The notes beneath the pieces are model-generated. The model saw nothing but the letters and a program-made list of their open reading frames with translations. It was not told where the DNA came from and ran no database searches. The translations under genes and the position numbers were made by a program. A DNA stretch of 64,000 nucleotides from positions 1 to 64,000 of the forward strand of contig NZ_JAAXYC010000001.1 of assembly GCF_018619185.1 (NCBI RefSeq). The letters are read 5' to 3'. The number at the start of each line of letters is the position of its first letter. Position 1 is the first letter of the stretch. Positions 24,724 to 34,700 of this stretch are shown one piece after another. The stretch comes from Streptomyces sp. McG3. GTDB taxonomy: Bacteria > Actinomycetota > Actinomycetes > Streptomycetales > Streptomycetaceae.

Positions 24724-25563
24724 ATGACCACCACCACCAGCCCGCCGGCCCTCACGAAGGCCCCCGTCCACCCCCCGTCACCGCGGTTCAGCGGGAGCGG
24801 TGTGCTCCGGCAGATCTCCGTGCTGTCCGGCAGATCGCTGCGGGTGCTCCGCGAACCCGCCATGGTCCTGCCCGGGGCTCTCGAACCCATCCTGATGCTG
24901 ACCGTGTTCAGCCAGGTGTTCAAGAGCGTCTCGCAGACGTCGTCGTTCCCCCCGGGCGTCACCTACATCGACTACCTGCTGCCCGCGTTCCTCGTCACCA
25001 GCTCGATCAGCGCCGGGCTCAAGTCGGGGGTGGCGCTGACGACGGAGATGAACAACGGCATCATCTCCCGGTTCAAGGCCATGCCGATCCACACCGGCTC
25101 GGTCCTGGTGGGCCGGAGCATCGCGGACACGATGCTCAACGTCGTCAACCTGATCGTCATGCTGGCGGCGGCCGCCCTGGTCTTCGGGTACGGCCCGGAG
25201 GGCGGTGTGCTGGGCTCGCTCGGCGCGGCGCTGATCGCGGTGGTGCTCGGCTGGTCCCTGGGCTGGCTGTTCATGGCGCTCTCCGCCTGGTTGCGCCGTC
25301 CTGAGTCCTTGCAGCCCATCGGAGGCATGGTGAACATGGTCCTGCTCTTCGCCTCGAACGCGTTCGTCCCGGCCGACGGCCTCCCCGGCTGGCTGAAGGC
25401 CGTCGCCGAGGTCAACCCGATGTCCCACGCGATCACGGCGGCCCGCGACCTGGCGCTCGGCAGCCCCGACCTCGGCACCATCCTGGCGACACTGGGCTGC
25501 TGCCTGGTGCTCGTCCTCGTCACCGCGCCGCTGGCGATCCGCAGTTTCCGCCGGGCGACCTGA
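24724..25563 (+). CDS. ABC exporter permease (DrrB-like)
   Basis: This 279-residue ABC-2 permease has about six transmembrane helices. It carries the DrrB-like features of a long first cytoplasmic segment, an E-M-N-N-G-I-I-S-R-F-K-A-M-P coupling motif near 117-130, and N-P-M-S-H-A-I-T-A-A-R near 236-246. It follows the ATPase by 83 nt and is followed by a strong hairpin. Together they export a hydrophobic compound, probably the lipopeptide. Confidence 0.9.
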   Translation: MTTTTSPPALTKAPVHPPSPRFSGSGVLRQISVLSGRSLRVLREPAMVLPGALEPILMLTVFSQVFKSVSQTSSFPPGVTYIDYLLPAFLVTSSISAGLKSGVALTTEMNNGIISRFKAMPIHTGSVLVGRSIADTMLNVVNLIVMLAAAALVFGYGPEGGVLGSLGAALIAVVLGWSLGWLFMALSAWLRRPESLQPIGGMVNMVLLFASNAFVPADGLPGWLKAVAEVNPMSHAITAARDLALGSPDLGTILATLGCCLVLVLVTAPLAIRSFRRAT

Positions 25564-25576
25564 CCCTCCCGGCCAA

Positions 25577-25620
25577 CAGGGCGGGCCCGGAACCAGTCAC
25601 CTGGTTCCGGGCCCGCCCTG
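25577..25620. terminator. Strong bidirectional terminator hairpin
   Basis: A perfect 20-bp stem (25577-25596 with 25601-25620) closes a TCAC loop. It lies 14 nt after the permease stop and 27 nt after the stop of the convergent small secreted gene, so it can end both transcripts. Its core G-G-G-C-C-C-G-G-A-A-C-C recurs in two further hairpins nearby. Confidence 0.85.
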
Positions 25621-25646
25621 CGTCGTGGAACGCGCCGAACCGCGGG

Positions 25647-25961
25647 TCAGCAGGGAATGAGGCCCTCGTAGCGGTTGGCCGACCACACCGCCTCGCTCGT
25701 CGTGACCGACTTGCCCGGGGCGATGGTGTGACACTTGTCGGGCACGAACGGCTCCCCGCCGAAGGAGTACTTGACGTTCACCTGCTGCGTGGTGGCGCAG
25801 TTGTTGGTGATGGTGACGATGACGCCGCCCAGCAGGGTCCACTCCCCCTTCACGCAGCTCGGCACAGCGGTCGCACCCTGGGCCTGGGCGACGCCCTGCG
25901 CGCCGGCCAGCAGCCCGAGAGCCGCCACGCCGGAAGCCATTGCATAAGCCAGCTTCTTCAT
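25647..25961 (-). CDS. Secreted tendamistat-like protein, copy 1
   Basis: This 104-residue precursor begins with a typical signal peptide (M-K-K-L, hydrophobic 8-22, cleavage probably after A-Q-A near 27). The mature part has four cysteines. The layout P-S-C-V, N-N-C-A-T-T, K-C-H-T-I-A-P-G and a C-terminal Cys matches the small Streptomyces alpha-amylase inhibitor tendamistat in order and approximate spacing. The inhibitor's W-R-Y loop is missing, so amylase inhibition is doubtful. It is transcribed alone behind GGAGGTAAGC, with a paralogue 451 bp away. Confidence 0.72.
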   Translation of the reverse strand: MKKLAYAMASGVAALGLLAGAQGVAQAQGATAVPSCVKGEWTLLGGVIVTITNNCATTQQVNVKYSFGGEPFVPDKCHTIAPGKSVTTSEAVWSANRYEGLIPC

Positions 25962-25990
25962 TGCTTACCTCCGATAGATGGAGACTTCAG

Positions 25991-26018
25991 TGAATACGAG
26001 AACGCCGCGGGCACTCAA
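25991..26018 (-). promoter_or_regulatory. Candidate promoter of secreted protein copy 1
   Basis: On the minus strand, TTGAGT (26018-26013) and TATTCA (25996-25991) are 16 nt apart. They are conserved in the second copy at 26469-26442. The arrangement is plausible but weak by consensus. Confidence 0.3.
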
Positions 26019-26053
26019 TGCCGTATCAAGCACTTGAGACCAGGAAAAGCAGA

Positions 26054-26085
26054 GGGCCCGGAACCGGCATTCCGGTTCCGGGCCC
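26054..26085 (-). terminator. Terminator of secreted protein copy 2
   Basis: A perfect 14-bp stem GGGCCCGGAACCGG (26054-26067) and its complement (26072-26085) close a 4-nt loop, CATT. It lies about 10 nt after the stop of the gene at 26095-26412. Confidence 0.8.
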
Positions 26086-26094
26086 CCTATCGGC

Positions 26095-26412
26095 TCAGCA
26101 GTGAATCAGACCCGCGTAGCGCTCGCCGAACCAGAAGGGTTCCCGGTACTTGACCTGCTCGCCCGGGGCGAGGGTGTAGCACCGGTTCTCGGGGTAGACC
26201 GGCACACCGTCACGCTCGTACCAGGCGGTCACCCGCTGGGTGGTGTCGCAGTTGTTGGTGATGGTGACGTAGAGGGCGATCAGGTACGCCCCCTCGCCCT
26301 TCACACAGCTCGGCACGGCAGCGGACTCCTCCGCCTGGGCGACGCCCTGCGCACCGGCCAGCAGCCCGAGAGCCGCCACGCCGGAAGCCAATGCATAAGC
26401 CAGCTTCTTCAC
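26095..26412 (-). CDS. Secreted tendamistat-like protein, copy 2
   Basis: The 105-residue paralogue of the gene at 25647 starts with GTG (V-K-K-L) behind GGAGGTGTGC. The signal peptides of the two are almost identical, but the mature parts differ strongly except for the four cysteines and the T-I-T-N-N-C and L/I-A-P-G cores. So the leader is conserved while the mature protein diverges. Tendamistat's W-R-Y loop is absent here too. Whether it inhibits an enzyme, binds the envelope or has no link to the lipopeptide is unknown. Confidence 0.72.
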   Translation of the reverse strand: MKKLAYALASGVAALGLLAGAQGVAQAEESAAVPSCVKGEGAYLIALYVTITNNCDTTQRVTAWYERDGVPVYPENRCYTLAPGEQVKYREPFWFGERYAGLIHC

Positions 26413-26537
26413 TGCACACCTCCGATAGATGGAGACTTCAGTGAATACGAGAACGCCGCGCGCACTCAATGCCGTATCAAGCACTTGAGAACAGGAAAAG
26501 CAGAGGGCCCGGAACCGGCCATCCGGTTCCGGGCCCC
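26333..26537. repeat. Tandem duplication, unit copy 2
   Basis: This matches 25882-26086 nearly base for base, with a 451-bp offset, as described for copy 1. Confidence 0.85.
26505..26536 (-). terminator. Terminator of the 8-TM membrane protein gene
   Basis: The same 14-bp stem as at 26054-26085, with loop CCAT (26519-26522). It follows the membrane protein stop by about 20 nt and belongs to the duplicated 451-bp unit. Confidence 0.78.
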
Positions 26538-26558
26538 CGCATTTCTCGGCCGATTTCC

Positions 26559-27629
26559 TCAGCCGCGGGTGCAACGCTTGCACACCCCGCGCCGCCGGAA
26601 GTAGTAGGCGAGCGTGGCGGCCGCCAGGGCGATGCCCCACACCGGCCAGATCATCTCCGGAACCGTGGCTCCCCAGTCGTCCCTCTGGTTGTCGAAGGAT
26701 CCCTGCAGGTGCAGCCGGATGTACATGATCCCGGCGATCGTCACCATGATGGAGACCAGCGTGGCCGGGACGACCGCCAGGGTCAGCGGAACCCGCCGGC
26801 CCCGGAGGCCCAGCATCCACCGGGGGAAGACCTCGCCCCAGCGCTGCACCAGGCCCAGGGTGAGCAGCGAGCCCAGCGCCCCCATGGTGGCCAGCGCGGC
26901 GCCGGCGATCCAGAGGTTGTCCTCCTTGCCCTCCTCCCACAGCTTCTCGGAGATGCCGAGCGGGATGCCCAGGGCCCAGGCCCACCGGGTGCTGGCGTAC
27001 AGCAGGGGGACGATGACCGCCGTGTACGCCGCCCGCCTGCCCCAGCGGGCCGCGGCCTCCGGCGAGGTCCAGCCGGCGCCCGAGTCGCTGCGCCCGCAGC
27101 CGGTGCACGCGCCGGACGTGCGGCGCTGGTAGATGATCGCGGAGGCGAGCATGAGGCCCACCGAGACCACCGCGAAGAGCTGGTTGATCACGGTCCAGTT
27201 GATCGCGCTGAACTTCAGCATGAAGACATAGGCGAGATTGCCGAGGATGCGGAAGTCGGCGAGCGTGCTGAACACCGCGGCCGCGGAGAACACGGAGGCG
27301 CCCACCAGGACCCGGGTGGGGATCCGCCGCCGGCCCGGCAGCGCCAGAAGGAGTGCGACCACCGAGCTGCCCAGGAACCCGCCCGCGATCCACGGCGCCA
27401 GCCGGTCGCGGCCGACGTGCTCGAAGGCCGAGTACTCCGGGTTGGCGTCGTCGGCGCCGAACGGGAAGCCGTCCCCGCCGAAGGCCCAGTAGGTGTGGGC
27501 GAGCCCGTAGAGAAGGAGCGCGAGAAAGGCCACGTAGCCGATCAGGGCCGTCCAGTTGAATCGCCCGCGCACCGGACCTGGTGCACCGGCCGCCGTCCGC
27601 GATGACATGTGCTCGGTCACCTGGGTCAT
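26559..27629 (-). CDS. Integral membrane protein with two CxxC motifs
   Basis: I do not recognise the family of this 356-residue protein. Eight transmembrane helices can be placed, at about 25-48, 75-95, 105-127, 138-165, 196-220, 240-262, 285-312 and 322-345. A cytosol- or periplasm-facing loop holds C-T-G-C and the C-terminus holds C-K-R-C, so the two pairs may together bind a metal. The ATG at 27629 follows AAGGAGGAAG, a strong ribosome site. It lies 182 bp after the last NRPS gene on the same strand. Immunity or transport are guesses only. Confidence 0.7.
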   Translation of the reverse strand: MTQVTEHMSSRTAAGAPGPVRGRFNWTALIGYVAFLALLLYGLAHTYWAFGGDGFPFGADDANPEYSAFEHVGRDRLAPWIAGGFLGSSVVALLLALPGRRRIPTRVLVGASVFSAAAVFSTLADFRILGNLAYVFMLKFSAINWTVINQLFAVVSVGLMLASAIIYQRRTSGACTGCGRSDSGAGWTSPEAAARWGRRAAYTAVIVPLLYASTRWAWALGIPLGISEKLWEEGKEDNLWIAGAALATMGALGSLLTLGLVQRWGEVFPRWMLGLRGRRVPLTLAVVPATLVSIMVTIAGIMYIRLHLQGSFDNQRDDWGATVPEMIWPVWGIALAAATLAYYFRRRGVCKRCTRG

Positions 27630-27730
27630 GATGCTTCCTCCTTGGATCTTCTCTCTGATCAGCATTCCTGGCCGGGCCGCCCGGCACATCTGCCGAACGG
27701 CAGATCCCGCACGGCCGGACCGGGCAGCGG

Positions 27731-27777
27731 GACGGCCCGGCGCCGTCCGCGCGAGCGGCGGGCGGCACCGGGCCGTC
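27731..27777 (-). terminator. Possible terminator after the NRPS genes
   Basis: GACGGCCCGG (27731-27740) and CCGGGCCGTC (27768-27777) are perfect 10-bp arms with a GC-rich, partly self-complementary interior. They lie about 35 nt after the stop of the last NRPS gene (27812). No U-tract follows, which is usual in actinomycetes. Confidence 0.45.
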
Positions 27778-27811
27778 GTACGGGCCCCTCGGGCCCTCGG
27801 GGGCGTCCGGG

Positions 27812-30800
27812 TCAGTCCTGGAGGCCGTCGAGCCGCTGCTGAAGGGCGCGGCCGACCTCGGCGACCGGCCCGGCCTGCAGGAGCTGGCGGTGCTCGCAGT
27901 CGATCTCCTCGACCTCGACCTTCCCGGTGACGAAGCGCTGGAGCTTCGCGACGGACCGGTCGGTCTTCCCCTCCGGGCCGTCCTCGTCGCGGGTGGCGAC
28001 GAACAGCAGGACGTCCCCGTCGAACACCTCCGGTTCGTAGCCGATGGTCAGGGACCAGTTGTTGTTGTTGACCTCGCCGATCCGCAGGATGTGGTCGTCG
28101 TCGAAGGTGGCGAGCGCGCTGCCCTCCTCGCGCAGGACCTCGATGACCCGGTCGCGTTCGAGCGGACCGTCCCCGAACATCCCGGGGTCGCGCCCCACGA
28201 AGTCGAGGAGGGCCGCGTAGACCTTCTGGTCGTCGGCGGCGACGTACTCGCCGTCCAGCTCCTCCGCGCTGACGGGCGGCTGGTCGAGGTTGGCGAGCAA
28301 CGCGACCTCCTGTCCCTGCTGTTGCAGCCGGACCGCCACGGCGTGGGCGAGCAGCGAACCCATGGACCAGCCGAGCAGGTGGTACGGGCCCGAGGGCTGG
28401 ACCTCACGGATCCGCTCGGTGTAGTCCTCCGCCATCTCCGCTATGGAGACGGGGAGTTGCTCCTGCCTAGCCAGGCCCCGCGCCTGGATCCCGTACAACG
28501 GGCGGTCGCCGGCGATGTGCCGCATCAGGCCGGAGTACATCCAGCTGACGCCGCCGACCGGGTGCAGGCAGAACAGCGGGGCCGCCGCCCCTCCGGCCCG
28601 CAGTTCCAGGACCACCTCGAAGGAGTCGTCCCGCTGGCCGCCCGCGCCCATCACCTCCATCAGCGAGGCCACCGTGGGCGCCTGGAACACCGCCCGGTTG
28701 GACAGTTCGACCCCGAAGACGGAACGGACCCTGCTGGTGAGCTGGAGGGAGACGATGCTGTCGCCGCCGAGTTCGAAGAAGTTGTCGTCGATCCCCACCC
28801 GGTCCAGCTTCAGGGCCTCGGCCCAGAGCCGGCACAGGAGTTCCTCCCGGGGGTCGCGCGGTCCGCGCCCCCCGGCCACGGGGCCGAAATCGGGTGCGGG
28901 CAGGGCCTTCCGGTCCACCTTGCCGTTCGCGTTGACGGGCAGGTCCGGCAGGTACACGAAGGCGGACGGGACCATGTAGTCCGGCAGCCGTCGTGCGACC
29001 TGCTCCCGGAGGCCCGCGGTGTCCGCGCCGGGCACGGGCACGAGATAGGCCACCAGCTTCTTGTCGCCCGGCTCGTCCTCCCGGACGGTCACCAGGGTCC
29101 GGGAGATCTGCGGCTGGTCCTGGAGGACCGACTCGATCTCCCCCAGCTCGATCCGCAGACCCCGGATCTTCACCTGGTGGTCCGCACGCCCGACGAACTC
29201 GATGAGCCCCTCGGCGTCCTGCCGCACCACATCGCCCGTGCGGTACATCCGCTCGCCCACCGCGCCGAACGGGTCGGCCACGAAGCGCTCGGCGGTCATG
29301 CCCGGCAGCCCGAGGTAACCGCGCGCCGTGCCGGCCCCCGCCAGGTACAGCTCCCCGGCCACCCCGAACGGGACGGGCCGGAGACGGTCGTCCAGGACGT
29401 ACGCCCGGGTGTTGTCCATCGGGCGTCCGACCGGCACGTTGCGCAGGGCGGCGACCGGGGCGTGCAGCGGGACGCAGAGGGCGTACACCGTGGTCTCCGT
29501 CGGCCCGTAGACATGGACCACCGCGGTGTCCGGGCAGGCGGCGAGCACCCGCTGGAAGGCGGCCGGGGAGACCTGCTCGCCACCGGTCCAGATCTCGCGG
29601 AGCCCGGCGAAGGCCCCGGGATCCTCCTCGGCGACGAGGTTGAACAGAGCCGTGGTCATGAAGACCGCGGTGAGGCCCTCCTCCTCGGTGAGCCGCCGCA
29701 GACCGGCGGCGTCCAGCTGGCCGGGGGGCGCGACCACGAGGTGGGCGCCGCCCAGCAGGGTCGCCCAGATCTCGTACGTCGACGCGTCGAAGGCGTGCGG
29801 CGAGTGGAACAGCACCCGCTCGTGCCCGGACCGCCACCGCTCGTCCGCGGCGAAGGCGACGACGCACGCGTGGGTGACGCCGATGCCCTTCGGCTTGCCC
29901 GTGGAGCCCGAGGTGTACATGACGTACGCCAACTCGTCGTGGTGGCCGACGAGATCCGGGCTGCTCGCTGCGTAGCCGGCCGACTCCGCCGCTTCCCGCT
30001 CGCCGTCGACCACGATGACCTCGACGGGACCGTCGACCGCCACCCCGGACAGGGCCCGGTCGGTCAGCAGGACGCGGCTGCCGGTCTCCTCGACGATGAG
30101 TCCGAGGCGGGGCAGCGGGTAGCGGGCGTCGAGCGGGACGTACGCCGCGCCGGCCTTCAGCACGGCGAGCGTGGAGACGACGAGGTCGGCGGAGCGCTCC
30201 TGGAGGACCGCCACCCGGTCACCGGGGACGACGCCCGCGGCGATCAGGCGGTGGGCCAGCCGGTTGGCGCGGGCGTCCAGTTCCGCGTAGCCGATCGTCA
30301 CACCCCGGTCGGAGACCGCCGGTGCGTCCGGCTCGGCGGCCACCCGCTCCGCGAACCGCGAGACGATCGTCCCGGCCGGCCGTGCCCGCGCGGTGTCGTT
30401 GCGCTCCTGGAGCACGGCGCGCTCGCGCGGCGAGAGCAGGTCGGCGTCCGCGACCGGGAGGCCGGGGTCCGCGACGACCGCGGCGAGCAGCCGCACCAGC
30501 CGGTCGGCGAGGGCCTCGGCCGTGGCGTGGTCGAACAGAGCCGCGTTGTAATCCAGTTGGCCGCCCAGCCCGGCCGGTCCTCCGTCCGGACGGATCTCGC
30601 CGAAGGCGAACGACAGGTCGAACTTGGCGAGGTCCGCCGTGGTCGGCTGCGGGGCCAGGGTGAGGCCCGGCAGTTCCAGGTCCGCCTCCTCGTTGTTCTC
30701 CAGGCTGACCGCCACCTGGAAGAGGGGGTTCCGGCCGAGGGACCGTGCCGGGTTCAGCTCCTCGACCAGCCGCTCGAACGGCACGTCCTGGTGGCTGAAG

Positions 30801-31770
30801 GCCGTCAGATCGGTGTTCCGCACCCGCCTCAGCAGCTCCCGGAAGTCCGGGGTGCCGGAGAGGTCCGTGCGTAGCACCAGGGTGTTGACGAAGAAGCCGA
30901 CGAGCTCGTCGAGCGCCTCGTCACCCCGGCCGGCCACCACGGTGCCCACCGGGATGTCCGTGCCGCCGCCCACCCGGTGCAGCGTCGCGGCCACGGCGGC
31001 GTGCAGCACCATGAACAGGCTCGCGCCGCCCTCGTCCGCCAGCCGGTGGACGCCCTCGACGACATCGTCGGGGAAGCGCAGCTCCACCTGCCCGCCCGGG
31101 TTGCCGGCCTCGGCCGAACGCGGGCGGTCGACCGGCAGGTCCAGCTCCTCCGGCAGCCCGGCCAGGGCCGTCCGCCAGTGGGCCAGCTGCCGCCCGTAGG
31201 GGCTCTCCGGGTCGTTCTCGTCCCCGAGGGTGCGCCGCTGCCACAGGGCGTAGTCCGCGTACTGCACGGGCAGGGGGACGAACTCCGGCTCCACTCCTGC
31301 CAGTCGGGCCGCGTAGGCGTGGCCGAGGTCCCGGGCGAGCGGCGCCAGCGAGGATCCGTCTCCCGCGATGTGGTGCAGGACGAGGTCCAGGACGTGCTCG
31401 CGCGGCGCGAGGCGCAGCAGCCGCGCCCGCAGCGGGATGTCGGCCGCCAGGTCGAACACCGACGCCGCCGACTCCTTGAGGGACCCCTCCAGGCCGTCCT
31501 CGGTCACCGCTTCGACGGGGAGCGGGACGCTGTACTCCTCCGGGGCGAGGATCCGCTGGCGCGGGGCGCCGCCCTCGACGGGGAAGACGGTGCGCAGGCT
31601 CTCGTGGCGGTCCACCACGTCGCCGACGGCCGCCTCCATCGCCCCGGGGTCCACCTCGCCGAGCAGCCGCACGGCCAGCTGGATGGTGTACGAGCCGGTG
31701 GTGTCCTCCTCCACCGAGTCGATGAACCAGAGCCGCCGCTGGGCGTGCGAGAGCGCAATCGCCGCCGGCC
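27812..31770 (-). other. Module 10: C-A-T-TE (branched-chain-like residue, release)
   Basis: The C domain is of the LCL kind (S-H-A-Q-R-R-L-W-F), fitting the preceding module without E. The A-domain pocket reads DAYFWGVVYK, close to Ile/Val pockets, so an aliphatic residue is likely. The T domain (LGGDSI near 28755) is followed by a single type I thioesterase from about 28630. Confidence 0.75.
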
Positions 31771-34700
31771 GTTCGACCGGGACCAGGCGCTGCTTCGCCG
31801 CCTCCGCACCGGTCAGCCGGCCGGCCAGGGCCGCGACCGTGGGCGCCTCGAAGACCAGACGCACCGGCACCTCCGCACCGAACGCGGACCGGATCCGGTT
31901 GACCAGCCGGGTCGCGAGCAGCGAGTGACCGCCGAGATCGAAGAAGCTGTCGTCGATGCCGACCTCCGGCACCCCGAGGATCTCGGCGTACAGGGCGCAC
32001 AGGGTCTTCTCCCGCTCGTCGCGCGGCGCGCGGCGTTCCTCCGCCCCGCCGTACTCGGGCGCGGGCAGGGCCCTGCGGTCGATCTTGCCGTTCGCGGTCA
32101 GCGGCAGCGCGGCGACGGCCACCAGCGCGGACGGCACCATGTAGTCCGGCAGTTCGCCGCTCAGGTACGCCGTGAGGTCCGCCGTCGTGGCCGGTCCGTC
32201 CGGATCGGCCAGGACGGCATAGCCGACCAGCCGTTTGTCGCCGGGCCGGTCCTCGCGCACGATCACCGCCGCCTGGGCCACGGCGGGGTGGCGGGCCAGC
32301 CGGTCCTCGATCTCACCGGGCTCGATCCGGAAGCCCCGGAGCTTGACCTGGTCGTCGGCGCGGCCCGCGAACTCCACCACGCCGTCCGCCGTCCACCTGA
32401 CGAGGTCGCCGGTGCGGTACATCCGGGCGCCGGGCGGGCCGAAGGGGTTCGCCACGAAGCGCCCGGCGGTCGCCGCCGGCTGCCGGGTGTAGCCCCGGGC
32501 GAGGCCGGCGCCGGCGATGTACAGCTCGCCCGCCACTCCGGCCGGCACCGGGCGCAGGCTGCCGTCCAGCACGTACACGCGCATGTTGTCGAGCGGTCGC
32601 CCGATCGGCACCCGCACCGGTACCGGTTCGCCGGCCGTCAGGGGGTGGCTGAGGGCGAACGTGGTCGTCTCGGTGGGCCCGTAGCCGTCCGTGACGACGA
32701 TGCCGGGGCAGGCCTCCAGGATCCGTCGCACCGCCTCGGCGGGGACCACGTCGCCGCCCGTCCACACCTCGCGCAGGCCCGACAGCGCGCCCGGCGACTC
32801 CTCGGCGACCAGCCGGAAGAGTCCCGCCGTGAGCCAGAGGCCGGTGACCTCGTGGGTGGCGAGGAGCCGTTCCAGAGCGGCCACGGACAGGGCCCCCGGC
32901 GGGGCGACCACGACGGCGCCGCCGTGGAGCAGCGGCACCCAGCTCTCGTAGGTGGAGGCGTCGAAGGCGGTCGGGGAGTGCATCAGCACCCGCCGGTGCG
33001 CCCCGCTCTCCCAGCGCCGGTCGAAGGCCAGCTCGACGATGTCCCGCTGGGTGATCTCCACCCCCTTGGGCAGCCCGGTGGAGCCGGAGGTGTACATCAC
33101 GTAGGCGAGCTGGTCCGGCAGGACCGTGACCTCCGGCGCCGCCGCCGGGGATTCGTCGCGCGCGTCGAGCACCGTGACGCCCAGCTCGCCGGCGAGGGAG
33201 GCCGAAGCCGGGTCGGTGACGACGACCTGGGCTCCGGTGTCGGCCAGGAGCTGCCGCAGCCTCGGGGCGGGGTCGGTGTCCCGCAGCGGCACGTACGCGC
33301 CGCCCGCCTTGAGGACGGCGAGGAGGACGACGGGGAGTTCGGCGGAGCGTTCCATCAGGACGCCCACCGGGGTCTCCGGGCCGACGCCGAGTCCGGCCAG
33401 GAGTCCGGCGAGCCGGTCCGACCTCTCGTCGAGGTCCCGGTAGTCCAGGCAGGTGTCGCCGAAGACCACGGCGGGTGCGTCGGGGGTCCGCAGCGCCTGC
33501 GCCCGGAACAGCTCGGGCACGGCGACCGACGGGACCTCGGTGGCCGTGTCGTTCCGCTCGACGAGCAGGGTCCGGCGACCGGCCTCCGTCAGCAGGTCCA
33601 GGGAGTCGGCCCGGCGGCCGGGGTCGGTGGCGAACGTGTCCAGGATCGTCCGGAGCCGTGTCCCGAGGGCCTCGGCCGTCTCGTCGTCGTACAGGTCGGG
33701 GCGGTAGTCGATCGTGAGCGTGAGGCTCCGCCCGTCGTCCGAGGCTCCGAGGGCCAGCGGGTAGTGGGTGCCGTCCTGGATCTGGGCGTCGACGATCCCG
33801 ATCCCCTCGGCCGTCCGCTCCAGCGTCTCGGAGTCGACCGGGTAGCTGCTGAACTCGGTGGAGGTGTCGAAGAGCGCCCCGGTCCCGGTGATGCGCTGGA
33901 TGTCGGTGAGTCCGAGGTACTTGTGCGGCAGCAGCTCCAGCTGCTGGTCGCGCAAGCGGTGCACCACGTCGAGCAGGGTGTCCCCGCGCCCGGCGCGCAC
34001 CCGCACGGGCAGCGTGTTGATGAACAGCCCCACCATGGTCTCGACGCCGGGGAGTTCGGCGGGGCGGCCGTTGACCGTCTCGCCGAACGTCACGTCCTCG
34101 CGCCCGGTGAGCCCGCACAGGAGGAGCCCCCAGGCGGCCTGGACCACGGTGTTCTTCGTGACGCCGGCCCGGCGTGCCTGCCCGGTCAGGGCGGCCGTGT
34201 CCGCGGCGGACAGCTCCAGCCGGTGGGCCCGGGGCCGCAGCGGGGCCCGCGCCGGGTCGGCGGGGGCGACGAGCGTCGGCTCGTCCACGCCGTCCAGCGC
34301 CTCGCGCCACGCGCTCTCGGCGGCGGCGCGGTCCTGGCCGGCGAGCCAGCTCAGGTAGTCCTTGTACGGCGTCACCCTGGGCAGCGCCGCGTCGTCGCCG
34401 CCGGTCCGGTAGAGCTCGAACAGCTCGGCGGAGAGCACCGGGCCCGACCAGCCGTCGAACAGGATGTGGTGGTTCGCCAGCAGCAGCCGGTGCGCCTCCG
34501 CCCCGGTCCTGACCAGGGTGAACCGCAGCAGCGGGGCCTGTCGCGGATCGAACCGCTCGGCCAGTGCCTCCGACGTCAGGCGGTCGAGTTCCCGCGTACG
34601 CCGCTCCTCGTCGTACCCGCTGAGGTCCACCTCCCGCCAGGGCAGTTCGACCGTGCGCGGGATGACCTGGAGCGACTGGCCCGCCGCTCCGGGCCGGAAG

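Larger units (their letters stand above)
25882..26086. repeat. Tandem duplication, unit copy 1
   Basis: About 205 bp covering the signal-peptide coding region, ribosome site, promoter region and upstream hairpin are nearly identical to 26333-26537. The repeat period is 451 bp. Differences are scattered single bases, including the start codon (ATG here, GTG in the other copy). This indicates recent duplication of a whole small gene. Confidence 0.85.
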
